Assembly: GCF_040958695.1 (NCBI RefSeq)
Contig: NZ_CP162599.1
Coordinates: 406,001-470,000 of the forward strand
DNA from: Ornithinibacillus sp. 4-3
Lineage (GTDB): Bacteria; Bacillota; Bacilli; Bacillales; Amphibacillaceae
Direction of reading: 5' to 3'
Length of the DNA stretch: 64,000 nucleotides
Position 1 is the stretch's first letter, and each line of letters begins with the position of its first letter. Of the stretch, positions 8,632 to 16,210 are shown in pieces. The notes beneath the pieces were generated by a model, which did not search any database, was not told the origin of the DNA, and was given only the letters and a program-made list of their open reading frames with translations. Made by a program: the position numbers and the translations under genes.

Positions 8632-9367
8632 CTTAATGGAAAATACATCTAAACAATATAAATATAAACTGCGATCTTTTATCTGGGTGCTTTCTTCCAT
8701 GATGGTAATTCAATTAATTGGTATGGCTTTTTCATTTGGTTCAACGATGTCAACAGGGGGAGGAAATGGCATATACAGCATTAATGTAAGCTATTTTTCA
8801 TCCAATGCAGTTATTATTTTTACTATTTTATGGGTATTTCTTATCTCCTTGCAAATCACATCCGTTACTTATCGAGAAAATGAGTTTATGTTTGTAAGAA
8901 ATAAAACAAGTAATGTATTTTCTGATGTTCTTTTTCTAATGACAGCAAGCATAATTGGAACAGCTACGGCATTATTAAGTGAATATTTAGTTGCTAATAT
9001 TCGTTATTATATTTTCGGTATGGTGAATCTGTTTGGTGAAGGGGTTACACCTACTTTGTTAGAAATTATTTATGGAGTAATTGCATTAGCATTAATACTA
9101 TTTGCATTTAGCATGTTAGGTTATTTAATTGGGGTGCTTGTACAAATAAGTAAACTATTTATCCCAATTATTCCAGCAGTCATTATTGGCTCTATTTATT
9201 TAAGTGAACAAATGAACACCTATGGCGATAATCTTATGATTAAGTTGTTTCAGTTTTATTTCCTAGAATCTAATTTTCTCTTATTTGTACTAAAATTTAT
9301 TGTGTCAGCATTGGCATTTATGTTTATTGCTTTAGGGTTATCGCAACGATTGGAGGTAAGGGAATAA
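8612..9367 (+). CDS. ABC transporter permease, about six membrane helices
   Basis: A 251-residue membrane protein with about six hydrophobic segments and no recognised motif beyond an ABC-2-like layout. Long loops of the bacitracin-exporter type are absent. The start at 8612 has GGGAGG 8 bases upstream; the ATG at 8609 is also possible. It overlaps the end of the ATPase gene by about 20 bases. It probably forms the membrane channel for the ATPase encoded before it. The next gene begins on the last base of its stop codon. Confidence 0.85.
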   Translation: MSLVKTSLMENTSKQYKYKLRSFIWVLSSMMVIQLIGMAFSFGSTMSTGGGNGIYSINVSYFSSNAVIIFTILWVFLISLQITSVTYRENEFMFVRNKTSNVFSDVLFLMTASIIGTATALLSEYLVANIRYYIFGMVNLFGEGVTPTLLEIIYGVIALALILFAFSMLGYLIGVLVQISKLFIPIIPAVIIGSIYLSEQMNTYGDNLMIKLFQFYFLESNFLLFVLKFIVSALAFMFIALGLSQRLEVRE

Positions 9368-10038
9368 TGGGTATTCCAGCTATTTTACTGATTATAATTC
9401 TTATCGTAGGTGTTCTAATTGCTCGAGTTACATTACGAAATAAATTTGTTTTTGGAAAACAAATAAAAATATTATTTTGTAGTTATGTCGTAGTACTACT
9501 TATTTCTTTGATCGTCTCTCTTATCTTACCTAAACAAGTAGGAACATTACCTAAACCGATAGAAACAGATGGTATCCCTACTCTTTATACCTTTTTAGAT
9601 GAAGAGGATCAGTGGGATATGGAAGGTTTGGAAAAATATAAGTTTGATGAAGCGGAATTTCCTTTTAATGAGGAAGAGCTGCATCTGTATGCTGATGGTT
9701 TTACTTATGTGATAGAAGAGCGTCAGGATACGGAAAATAAGCTTGATATTGCTCACTACCGTACATCAACATTTGTGAATGGGATTGATATTAGTCAAGA
9801 GATACCAGAGTTAATTTATGAAGTAAATGATCAAGGTTTATATATAAATCTTGATGAACAAGTTGATCTTGAAATTCGTCAGCAACCTTTCCCGTATCGA
9901 CTATTTTCTGAGAAGCATTCCAATAATGAAAGCTATATGGATGTTCATTTTGGAGATGAGTTGTTCTATATTACGGTGCCTGAGCATGTAACGGTGATTT
10001 ATGAAGAATATATGAATGTGTATTTCAATGAACAATAA
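9367..10038 (+). CDS. Membrane-anchored protein of the GntR/ABC operon, unknown function
   Basis: I do not recognise this 223-residue protein. It has two N-terminal membrane segments (about residues 3-20 and 33-53) and then about 165 acidic, soluble residues with no catalytic motif visible. Its start overlaps the permease stop by one base, so it belongs to the same transcript. A strong terminator follows. It may be an accessory or sensory subunit of the transporter; that is inference from position only. Confidence 0.8.
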   Translation: MGIPAILLIIILIVGVLIARVTLRNKFVFGKQIKILFCSYVVVLLISLIVSLILPKQVGTLPKPIETDGIPTLYTFLDEEDQWDMEGLEKYKFDEAEFPFNEEELHLYADGFTYVIEERQDTENKLDIAHYRTSTFVNGIDISQEIPELIYEVNDQGLYINLDEQVDLEIRQQPFPYRLFSEKHSNNESYMDVHFGDELFYITVPEHVTVIYEEYMNVYFNEQ

Positions 10039-10061
10039 AAGAGAAGAAAAGGATTCTTTTG

Positions 10062-10104
10062 AAAACTTGTGATGCAGGAATTTTCTGTTATCACAAGTTT
10101 TTTA
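10062..10104 (+). terminator. Terminator of the GntR/ABC operon
   Basis: AAAACTTGTGAT (10062-10073) pairs perfectly with ATCACAAGTTTT (10090-10101), followed by a T-run. Confidence 0.85.
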
Positions 10105-10186
10105 GTTGAAAGGGTTGATGAAATCATTCATTGTGGATATACATACTAAAAAAGGATGTTTAAAAAGAAATAAGGAGGAATGATTG

Positions 10187-11113
10187 ATGAATAAGGGAAA
10201 TGCAATTCAACCTGGAGATATGATTGGAGTTGTTGCTCCAGCAAGTCCTGTGAAGGAAGAGGAAGTGTTAAAGGCAAAAGAAGCATTAGAAGCAGCAGGA
10301 TACAAAGTGTTGCTAGGAGAAACATGTTTTACTACATATGGTGGCTATTTAGCTGGTGATGCGAAAATGCGTGCTCAGGAAATTCATGAGATGTTTATGA
10401 ATGATGAAGTTGATGCCATTCTTTGTTTGCGTGGTGGGTACGGAACACCTCAATTATTAAATTTACTAGATTATGAAGTGATTGCGAGTAACCCTAAGTT
10501 ATTTATTGGTTATAGTGATATTACAGCCCTGCATATTGCTTTTCGACAATATGCCAATCTTGCTACGGTTCATGGTCCAATGGCATCAGCATTTCCAACA
10601 TTAGATTCCTATTCTCGAGAATGTTTATTGCATGTGATGACAACAACAGATCCTTTAGGCGAGATTAAAAATCCGCCACAAGAAGAAATTAAAGTGCTTG
10701 TAGAAGGAACAGCAACTGGAGAAATAGTTGGTGGAAATCTATCACTCATTGCAAATACATTAGGCACCCCTTATGAAATTGATACAAAGGATAAAATACT
10801 TTTTTTAGAAGATGTCCGTGAAGCTCCTTATAACGTAGATCGGATGTTGACACAACTTGCCTTAGCAGGGAAATTTTCAGAAGCAGCTGGTATTGTTTTA
10901 GGAACTTGGGAGGAATGCGTACCTAAGGATGAGGAGAAAAGCTTTTCGGTAGAAGATTTATTTAGGGAAATTATTGCACCGTTTGCTAAACCAACGATTT
11001 ACAATTTACAGATAGGTCATAGTGATATTAATATAGCAATTCCATTTGGAGTTAAAGCTAATTTAGATGCAACAAATCAAAAATTAACGATCGTAGAAAA
11101 TGTTGCAAAATAA
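10187..11113 (+). CDS. LD-carboxypeptidase / MccF-like peptidase (family S66)
   Basis: A serine peptidase of family S66. Members cleave the L,D-bond of murein tetrapeptides (LdcA) or inactivate microcin C-type compounds (MccF). The catalytic Ser-Glu-His triad is visible: Ser110 in GYSDITALH, Glu208 in FLEDVREAPYNVDRM, and His278 in IGHSDINIAIPFG. The length of 308 residues is normal. The ATG at 10187 has AAGGAGG 8 bases upstream. There is no signal peptide, so the enzyme is cytoplasmic and suits peptidoglycan recycling. It is monocistronic between two terminators. I cannot separate LdcA from MccF activity by eye. Confidence 0.92.
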   Translation: MNKGNAIQPGDMIGVVAPASPVKEEEVLKAKEALEAAGYKVLLGETCFTTYGGYLAGDAKMRAQEIHEMFMNDEVDAILCLRGGYGTPQLLNLLDYEVIASNPKLFIGYSDITALHIAFRQYANLATVHGPMASAFPTLDSYSRECLLHVMTTTDPLGEIKNPPQEEIKVLVEGTATGEIVGGNLSLIANTLGTPYEIDTKDKILFLEDVREAPYNVDRMLTQLALAGKFSEAAGIVLGTWEECVPKDEEKSFSVEDLFREIIAPFAKPTIYNLQIGHSDINIAIPFGVKANLDATNQKLTIVENVAK

Positions 11114-11118
11114 GAAAA

Positions 11119-11160
11119 TAGCAGTATCTTTTTTAAAAATCAGATACTGCTGTTCTCTTT
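11119..11160. terminator. Bidirectional terminator between convergent genes
   Basis: GCAGTATCT (11121-11129) pairs with AGATACTGC (11142-11150). T-rich tails lie on both sides, so the hairpin can serve the S66 peptidase gene and the convergent transporter gene. Confidence 0.75.
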
Positions 11161-12050
11161 TATTGCAGTGTAACTGGCTGACGTTGCCTGAGTAGATATA
11201 AAAATACGCTAATAATTACAAATACCCCACCAATGAGTTGCCAAGCTGTGAGCTTCTCACCAAGGAGAATTACTGCCAATATACTAGCACCAACTGGTTC
11301 ACCTAACACACTCATAGATACTGTTGTGGTATTGATATAATTTAATAGCCAATTGAAAATGACATGTGCAACGGTTGGAAAAATAGCTAAAAGTAGGAAA
11401 ATACCCCATTCTCTAGTGTTATAATGAAATAATGGCACACTTGTTAAGACATTATAAATAATTAAAAATAGCGCAGCAAAAGAAAAAACAGAAAAGCTAT
11501 AAATCCAATGCGAAACATTTCTAACGATACTTTGTCCAATTAATAAATAACCAACCACTGCTACGACACTTAAAAAAGAAAGAATATCTCCAATAATAGC
11601 TTGTTTGCTAATTGCTAAATCTCCCCAGCCAATCATTACCGCTCCAATAATAGCGATACTAATGAACAGAAGAGAAGTTTTAGAAGTCCGCTCCTTATAT
11701 AAAATAAATCCACCTATAAGAGCAACCACTGGCTGTAAGGTTAATATGATTGTCGAGCTAGCAACGGTTGTTAGCTTTAAAGAACCAAACCATAAGCCGA
11801 AGTGTAAGGCAAGAAAAAGTCCAGAAAAACATAGAAGTAGCCAATCTCTCATCACTAACTTTTTAAATTCCTTACGGTATATCCAGACAAATGGCAGTAT
11901 TAAAATACTAGCAAACACCATACGATACATGCTAATAATGGTTGCTGGAGCATGAGACCATTTTACAAAGATAGCGGAAAAGGAAATACATATAATAGCG
12001 ATAATAATAGGAAGCGCAATAGGCTTTTTCTTTTGTTCTATTTTGATCAC
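11160..12050 (-). CDS. EamA/DMT-family transporter
   Basis: A drug/metabolite transporter of 296 residues with ten hydrophobic segments arranged as two EamA repeats (about 12-140 and 155-285). The repeat ends carry the usual TxxxxLxPVVAxxxGxxxLxE pattern near 105 and again near 255. The substrate is unknown. The start is unclear. The frame begins with a GTG at 12050, but that GTG lies inside AAAAGGTGATC, itself an extended match to the anti-Shine-Dalgarno sequence, and no ATG, GTG or TTG follows at the right distance. The true start may therefore be a rare codon such as the ATA three codons later. The mosaic repeat lies immediately upstream. Confidence 0.88.
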   Translation of the reverse strand: MIKIEQKKKPIALPIIIAIICISFSAIFVKWSHAPATIISMYRMVFASILILPFVWIYRKEFKKLVMRDWLLLCFSGLFLALHFGLWFGSLKLTTVASSTIILTLQPVVALIGGFILYKERTSKTSLLFISIAIIGAVMIGWGDLAISKQAIIGDILSFLSVVAVVGYLLIGQSIVRNVSHWIYSFSVFSFAALFLIIYNVLTSVPLFHYNTREWGIFLLLAIFPTVAHVIFNWLLNYINTTTVSMSVLGEPVGASILAVILLGEKLTAWQLIGGVFVIISVFLYLLRQRQPVTLQ

Positions 12051-12082
12051 CTTTTCTAGTGAGATAAGAAAGCATAAAAATT

Positions 12083-12282
12083 GCGCAAATGAGTGCTTAT
12101 TCAGAGCTAGCGTTGTCTAGCACCGAGCGCCAAAAACTATGAGCTAACGCGAGCCACCCTACAATAAAGAAGACTTGACGATTGACAAGCCGTCAGGCAC
12201 AGACAGAGTCATAGTCGCACTTTCATCGACTAAGTTCGATCACTTCACGTTTTTAGCCTGGCGCGACTTGCGCTTTTCGTTC
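12083..12282 (+). repeat. Dispersed mosaic repeat, copy 2
   Basis: This copy shares the 5' block (12083-12168) and the 3' block (TTTTAGCCTG, then GCGCTTTTCG; about 12251-12280) with 2592-2832 in the same orientation. The middle is different and contains TCGACTAAGTTC, which recurs in the repeat at the right edge of the window. It fills the space between the MFS gene and the DMT transporter gene on the minus strand. Transcription of the DMT gene must pass through it or start within it. Confidence 0.8.
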
Positions 12283-12289
12283 ATACTTT

Positions 12290-13447
12290 TTAAGCTTGTT
12301 TCGCCAACATTGTTTTTCGAGTAATTGAATAAACTGCGGTTGCTAATGCAATAAGTACAATCAATCCACCGATAGAAGCATTATGAACAACAGAAGATTG
12401 ATCAATAACAAAGCCGCCAATAAAGGAGCCAAAAGCAATACCAAAATGTAAAGCGGAATTACATAAGCTTTGCTGAATAGCAGCTGTTTCTGGTGCAGCT
12501 TCAATTAAATAGCTTTGAATAGTTGGAGTGATCGTCCAGCTCAGCATTCCCCAGATAATGACAACCAGTAAGAAAACTGGAAGTGAGAATATCGTATAAG
12601 GAATGGTTAGCATTGCTAAAGCAAAACAAGTAATCACAGTTAGCATAATAGGACGAGAGCCATAACGATCTGTAAGCGTTCCTCCAATTCCTCCCCCAGA
12701 AATAGCAGCAATTCCATAAATGAAGTAAACAACACTCACCATAGTAGGACTTAAACTCATCGTTGTTTTTAAGAAAGGAGTAAAATAAGCGTAAAGTGTC
12801 GTACCTCCTGCTAAAAATAAAAACATAGTAAGATGCGCAAATAAAATTTTATTATTTTTAAGCGTTGCCAGCTGAGCTTTCAATGGAATGGAAGGTGCTG
12901 GTTTGATTTTTTCCATTGCAAAGAAGCTAATAATAATTAAGAAAAATGTTAAAACAGCAATAAATATAAAGGTCGCTCTCCAGCCAAAAGCATTACTAAT
13001 CAATAAACCAATTGGTACCCCAAGCACAATAGATCCACTGATTCCCATGACAACAAGCCCAATAGCTCGACCAACATATTCTCTTTTCACAATGTTTGAA
13101 GCGATTGTTATACAAAGAACAGTTAATAATGAACCACTAGCAGCCGAAATAATTCGCGATAACATGAGAAGTGTAAAGGAAGTACTAGTAATCGCAATAA
13201 TATTTCCGATCAAGAAAACAACTAAAGAAATTAAAGCTAATTTTTTTCTTTCTATATGTGAAGTGGCCACTAGCAGAATTGGTGCAGCTATAGCAAAGGT
13301 TAATGAGAAAATAGAAATAAGTAGTCCAGTTTTGCTTAAGCTGATCTGTAAATCGGTAGCAATTAAATCTAAAATTCCACCAATAATTAATTCAACCATT
13401 CCAACAATGAATGATATGGCAGTAAATAAGTAAACGCGTTTATCCAT
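12290..13447 (-). CDS. MFS efflux transporter, AraJ/PbuE-like
   Basis: A 385-residue major-facilitator protein with 12 membrane segments. Loop motifs typical of the DHA1 group are present (IERKKLALISLV between helices 2 and 3; GGTLTDRYGSRP between 8 and 9). The segment TPTIQSYLIEAAPETAAIQQSLCNSALHFGIAFGSFIGG near residue 310 recalls the AraJ and purine-efflux PbuE branches, so base or nucleoside efflux is possible but unproven. The ATG at 13447 has AGAAGGG about 10 bases upstream. No purine riboswitch consensus is visible in its leader, which is otherwise partly structured. Confidence 0.9.
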   Translation of the reverse strand: MDKRVYLFTAISFIVGMVELIIGGILDLIATDLQISLSKTGLLISIFSLTFAIAAPILLVATSHIERKKLALISLVVFLIGNIIAITSTSFTLLMLSRIISAASGSLLTVLCITIASNIVKREYVGRAIGLVVMGISGSIVLGVPIGLLISNAFGWRATFIFIAVLTFFLIIISFFAMEKIKPAPSIPLKAQLATLKNNKILFAHLTMFLFLAGGTTLYAYFTPFLKTTMSLSPTMVSVVYFIYGIAAISGGGIGGTLTDRYGSRPIMLTVITCFALAMLTIPYTIFSLPVFLLVVIIWGMLSWTITPTIQSYLIEAAPETAAIQQSLCNSALHFGIAFGSFIGGFVIDQSSVVHNASIGGLIVLIALATAVYSITRKTMLAKQA

Positions 13448-13545
13448 AAGAGGTGTTCCCTTCTTAAGTAGTTAATGTTCTAATGAATACTCATACACTA
13501 GCATGCTATCAAATTTATGTATAGAGGTGCAAGAAACAGATTCCG

Positions 13546-13620
13546 ACTCTCAAAATAAAGGTCTATGTAGTAGATACACAAATAGTAATGTTCATCTATT
13601 GCTTGAGAACCTTTAGAGTT
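13546..13620 (-). other. Possible structured leader upstream of the MFS gene
   Basis: In the 360-base gap 13448-13807 the segment 13546-13562 (ACTCT, bulge, AAAGGT) can pair with ACCTTTAGAGT (about 13609-13619), enclosing further short pairings. It would lie about 100-170 bases upstream of the MFS start on the minus strand. I match it to no known riboswitch. The remainder of the gap shows only the forward promoter at 13765. Confidence 0.25.
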
Positions 13621-13764
13621 AAACAGGATATTTAGGTTTTATATCGAATTTAAAAAGTGGATACATTGCACTTCTGGATCATCATAATTGTCATTTTTTA
13701 GACAGAAAAAACATAGAATTTACTTGGTGGCTCATACTATATACAAGTATTTAGCACTTTTTTT

Positions 13765-13773
13765 TGATATACT
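13765..13773 (+). promoter_or_regulatory. Extended -10 promoter for the YisP-like gene
   Basis: TGATATACT gives an extended -10 (TG, one base, TATACT) at 13765-13773. No good -35 lies at the right distance, as expected for this class. It sits 34 bases upstream of the TTG start at 13808. Confidence 0.45.
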
Positions 13774-13807
13774 AATTTTAAGTGGCACTTTCAAGGAGGA
13801 AAAAAGG

Positions 13808-14629
13808 TTGACTAGTGGGTTATCGTTAAAAAAAGATGCAATGCACATGCTGAAGAAGACAAGTAGAACATTTTATATACCGATCAGTTTATTAGGATCT
13901 ACATTAAAAAATACCGTTGGATCTGCTTATTTATGCATGCGTGCAGTAGATGAGATTGAGGATCATGAAGAAATAGATTCGAAAGTAAAACAAGATTTGC
14001 TTTATGCGACAAGCGATTTATTGAAAAATGAATTTGATGAAGCAGCTTATTGTAAATTATTACAACCTTATAAATCCATCTTACCAGAAGTAACCTTGCG
14101 TTTAGGAGACTGGCTGAAAGTTTGCCCAGAAGGAATTGTAGACAAGGTGAAGGAATCTACAAGTACTATGGCTGCTGGAATGGCTGATTGGGCTGGAAAG
14201 AACTGGCAGATAGAAACGAAAGAAGATTTGGATGATTATACTTATTATGTGGCAGGTTTAGTTGGTGTCATGCTTTCTGATATTTGGGAATGGCATGATG
14301 GTACGACAACAGACCGCGAGCTAGCAATTGGTTATGGAAGAGGATTGCAAGCAGTAAATATATTACGTAACCAAGAGGAAGATTTAGAAGAACGTGGTGT
14401 TGGTTTCTTCCCTAAAGGCTGGAGTCGTGATGATATGTTTCATTATGCAGAAAATAATTTAAATGCGGCAGAACAATATATAAAAGATATAAAAGGCAGA
14501 CGTACACTGTTATTCTGTAAGATTCCGCTTTCCCTTGCTGTTAAGACTTTAGACGCAATGCGAGTAGGTAAGGAAAAGATGAGTCGAGATGAAGTAAATG
14601 CTGCAGTTGATGAAATAATAAATAAATAG
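13808..14629 (+). CDS. Squalene/phytoene-synthase family protein, YisP-like
   Basis: A 273-residue member of the all-alpha head-to-head prenyl synthase family. The TTG start at 13808 has AAGGAGG 8 bases upstream; an earlier ATG at 13688 would add 40 unrelated residues and lies before the likely promoter. The first Asp-rich motif is intact, D48EIED52. The second reads N188QEED192 after VNILR, so the first aspartate of the usual DxxxD is asparagine. Length and solitary context match B. subtilis YisP, which is reported to act as a farnesyl-diphosphate phosphatase affecting biofilm rather than as a synthase. No carotenoid or hopanoid genes are nearby. Farnesol production is therefore a plausible but unproven role. 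Confidence 0.88.
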   Translation: MTSGLSLKKDAMHMLKKTSRTFYIPISLLGSTLKNTVGSAYLCMRAVDEIEDHEEIDSKVKQDLLYATSDLLKNEFDEAAYCKLLQPYKSILPEVTLRLGDWLKVCPEGIVDKVKESTSTMAAGMADWAGKNWQIETKEDLDDYTYYVAGLVGVMLSDIWEWHDGTTTDRELAIGYGRGLQAVNILRNQEEDLEERGVGFFPKGWSRDDMFHYAENNLNAAEQYIKDIKGRRTLLFCKIPLSLAVKTLDAMRVGKEKMSRDEVNAAVDEIINK

Positions 14630-14640
14630 ATTGACGTACA

Positions 14641-14690
14641 AAAGAGAATCAAAACTTTGCAAGCTTGAAGTGTAGATTCTCTTTTTTTCT
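14641..14690 (+). terminator. Terminator of the YisP-like gene
   Basis: AAAGAGAATC (14641-14650) pairs with GATTCTCTTT (14675-14684), followed by T residues. Confidence 0.85.
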
Positions 14691-14721
14691 TAAAATACAT
14701 AAATAGATGAGGTTGGTAACG

Positions 14722-15369
14722 ATGTCTATTATTGATAAATTAAAGTTATCGAAATATAAAAATTTGGTTGTTATAAATGAGCCTAAAGATTACCAAGTTT
14801 TCAAAGACTATTCCACTACTTTAGATGGATTGCATGATGCCATCTTTGTTTTTGTAGAAACATTAGAAGAAATGGTTGATCTTACACAAGAAATAATCCA
14901 CCAGCAAAAGCTAGCTGAAAACGGGTATCTGTTTTTCGCATATCCCAAAAAAGGAAATAAACGATATCCTACTTTTATTCATCGTGATGAAATATTTCCA
15001 GCTATGAATGTAAACGAGGAAGGATTTGTTGGTAAAAGCGATTATAAATTTTCGCGTATGGTAAGTATGGATGAAGTATTTACGGTCATTGGTATAAAAA
15101 AAGATACAAAAAAACCAAAGAAGTCAACAGCAGCTAGCCAGCGAGTCGAGGACTATGTGAATAAAGTGGATGATATTAAAGCAATATTAGCAACACATCC
15201 AGAAGAACTCTCCTTTTATAAATCACTTACGCCAGGTTATCAAAAAGACTGGGCGCGTTATATATACTCTGCAAAACAAGAAGCTACACAGCAAAAGCGA
15301 ATAAAGCAAATGATTGATATATTAGCACAAAAGTATAAGTCGATTTCACTATATCAACAGAAAAAATAA
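14722..15369 (+). CDS. YdeI/OmpD-associated-like protein
   Basis: A soluble 215-residue protein. The C-terminal segment LTPGYQKDWARYIYSAKQEATQQKRIKQMI (about 165-197) is the hallmark of the YdeI/OmpD-associated family, linked in enteric bacteria to antimicrobial-peptide resistance. The N-terminal 110 residues resemble a DUF3052-like or methylation-associated domain but I am not sure. The ATG at 14722 is preferred because a GAGG-containing stretch lies 10-14 bases upstream; the ATG at 14707 overlaps that site. No signal peptide is visible. It is probably co-transcribed with the small membrane protein 23 bases downstream. Confidence 0.85.
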   Translation: MSIIDKLKLSKYKNLVVINEPKDYQVFKDYSTTLDGLHDAIFVFVETLEEMVDLTQEIIHQQKLAENGYLFFAYPKKGNKRYPTFIHRDEIFPAMNVNEEGFVGKSDYKFSRMVSMDEVFTVIGIKKDTKKPKKSTAASQRVEDYVNKVDDIKAILATHPEELSFYKSLTPGYQKDWARYIYSAKQEATQQKRIKQMIDILAQKYKSISLYQQKK

Positions 15370-15392
15370 CAACATGGGGAGAGTGAATCTTA

Positions 15393-15752
15393 ATGAAGAA
15401 AAAGTCTCGTTGGAAAAAGATTGTTATTATTATTGCTATTTTCATCATAGGTATAGTTAGTTTTATTTTGTGGTTTGAAAGACACCAAGAGGTAATGGGA
15501 GTGAATTATGTAGTAGAAGATTTTATCAAGGATAATTTTGAAGGTATTGAACATGTTGAAATTAATGAACAGGATCATCCGCTGATATTACCAGACGTCT
15601 TTATCATTACTGGGTATGTAAATAATGATAAAGATATGTCCTTTGATTTAGAGGTTGAAAATAAAAAATATTTGGGTCCAATCTTATCTGTTAATACCTC
15701 GGAAAATTTTCCTGAAATGAAGGAAGAATGTAAAGTAGAGTTTTGTCAGTAA
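15393..15752 (+). CDS. Small single-pass membrane protein, unknown function
   Basis: A 119-residue protein that I do not recognise. It begins MKKKSRWKK, followed by one hydrophobic segment (about 10-28) without a lipobox. An extracytoplasmic acidic domain of about 90 residues follows, containing FIITGYVNND and ending in a pair of cysteines (EECKVEFC) that could form a disulfide. GGGGAGAG lies upstream of the ATG. It is 23 bases after the YdeI-like gene and ends at a strong hairpin. Confidence 0.75.
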   Translation: MKKKSRWKKIVIIIAIFIIGIVSFILWFERHQEVMGVNYVVEDFIKDNFEGIEHVEINEQDHPLILPDVFIITGYVNNDKDMSFDLEVENKKYLGPILSVNTSENFPEMKEECKVEFCQ

Positions 15753-15773
15753 AAATTATATACATAGGCAATA

Positions 15774-15825
15774 AAAAATAGTGAAGGATATTGGATATAT
15801 ATTCCAGTAAACTTCACTATTTTTA
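15774..15825. terminator. Bidirectional terminator
   Basis: AAAAATAGTGAAG (15774-15786) pairs perfectly with CTTCACTATTTTT (15812-15824). The A- and T-rich arms let it work for both the forward gene before it and the minus-strand small gene after it. Confidence 0.85.
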
Positions 15826-15863
15826 AATCATGTAGGGTTTATGAGATTCTACATTGTTTCTAA

Positions 15864-16022
15864 CTATTTAAAAGTACCTCTTGCATGTGAGTTCTGACGA
15901 TATCCAGGTTGTTCCCTTTCTTCCATCTCACGAATTTTGTAATTCCTTCTCTTGCGGTACATGAAACCATTAACAAGGAACAGAATAATAATGAGGATGG
16001 TCATAATACCAATAAACTCCAT
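15864..16022 (-). CDS. 52-residue single-pass membrane protein
   Basis: The start at 16022 is supported by AAGGTGG 7 bases upstream on the minus strand; longer readings upstream lack a ribosome site. The product has one hydrophobic helix (about 3-22) followed by a very basic then acidic tail (YRKRRNYKIREMEEREQ) and a polar C-terminus. No family is recognised. A clear ribosome site and a downstream hairpin make it a credible small gene. Confidence 0.6.
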   Translation of the reverse strand: MEFIGIMTILIIILFLVNGFMYRKRRNYKIREMEEREQPGYRQNSHARGTFK

Positions 16023-16210
16023 ATTGGTACCACCTTTACAGCGAGATTTTCCGTTCTTAGTTCTATATAATAATAATCTACTGAAGAATATTGCGTTTGC
16101 AAACTTTACATTATTCTTACAATTTAATATTGCCACGTTACGCCTGACGTGCTAATATATATCTTTCACAACATATTAAAACTATGAATATGACGATAGG
16201 AGTTATCTGC

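Noticed and set aside
12888..13433. A 181-codon plus-strand frame opposite the MFS gene
   Set aside because: It is a long shadow of a hydrophobic transporter gene and no ribosome site precedes its ATG.
13448..13690. Purine riboswitch upstream of the PbuE-like transporter
   Set aside because: The conserved junction elements (TATA...GTTTCTACC type) are not present on the minus strand.
13688..13807. Forty-residue N-terminal extension of the YisP-like protein
   Set aside because: It lies upstream of the extended -10 promoter and the strong ribosome site, and has no family similarity.
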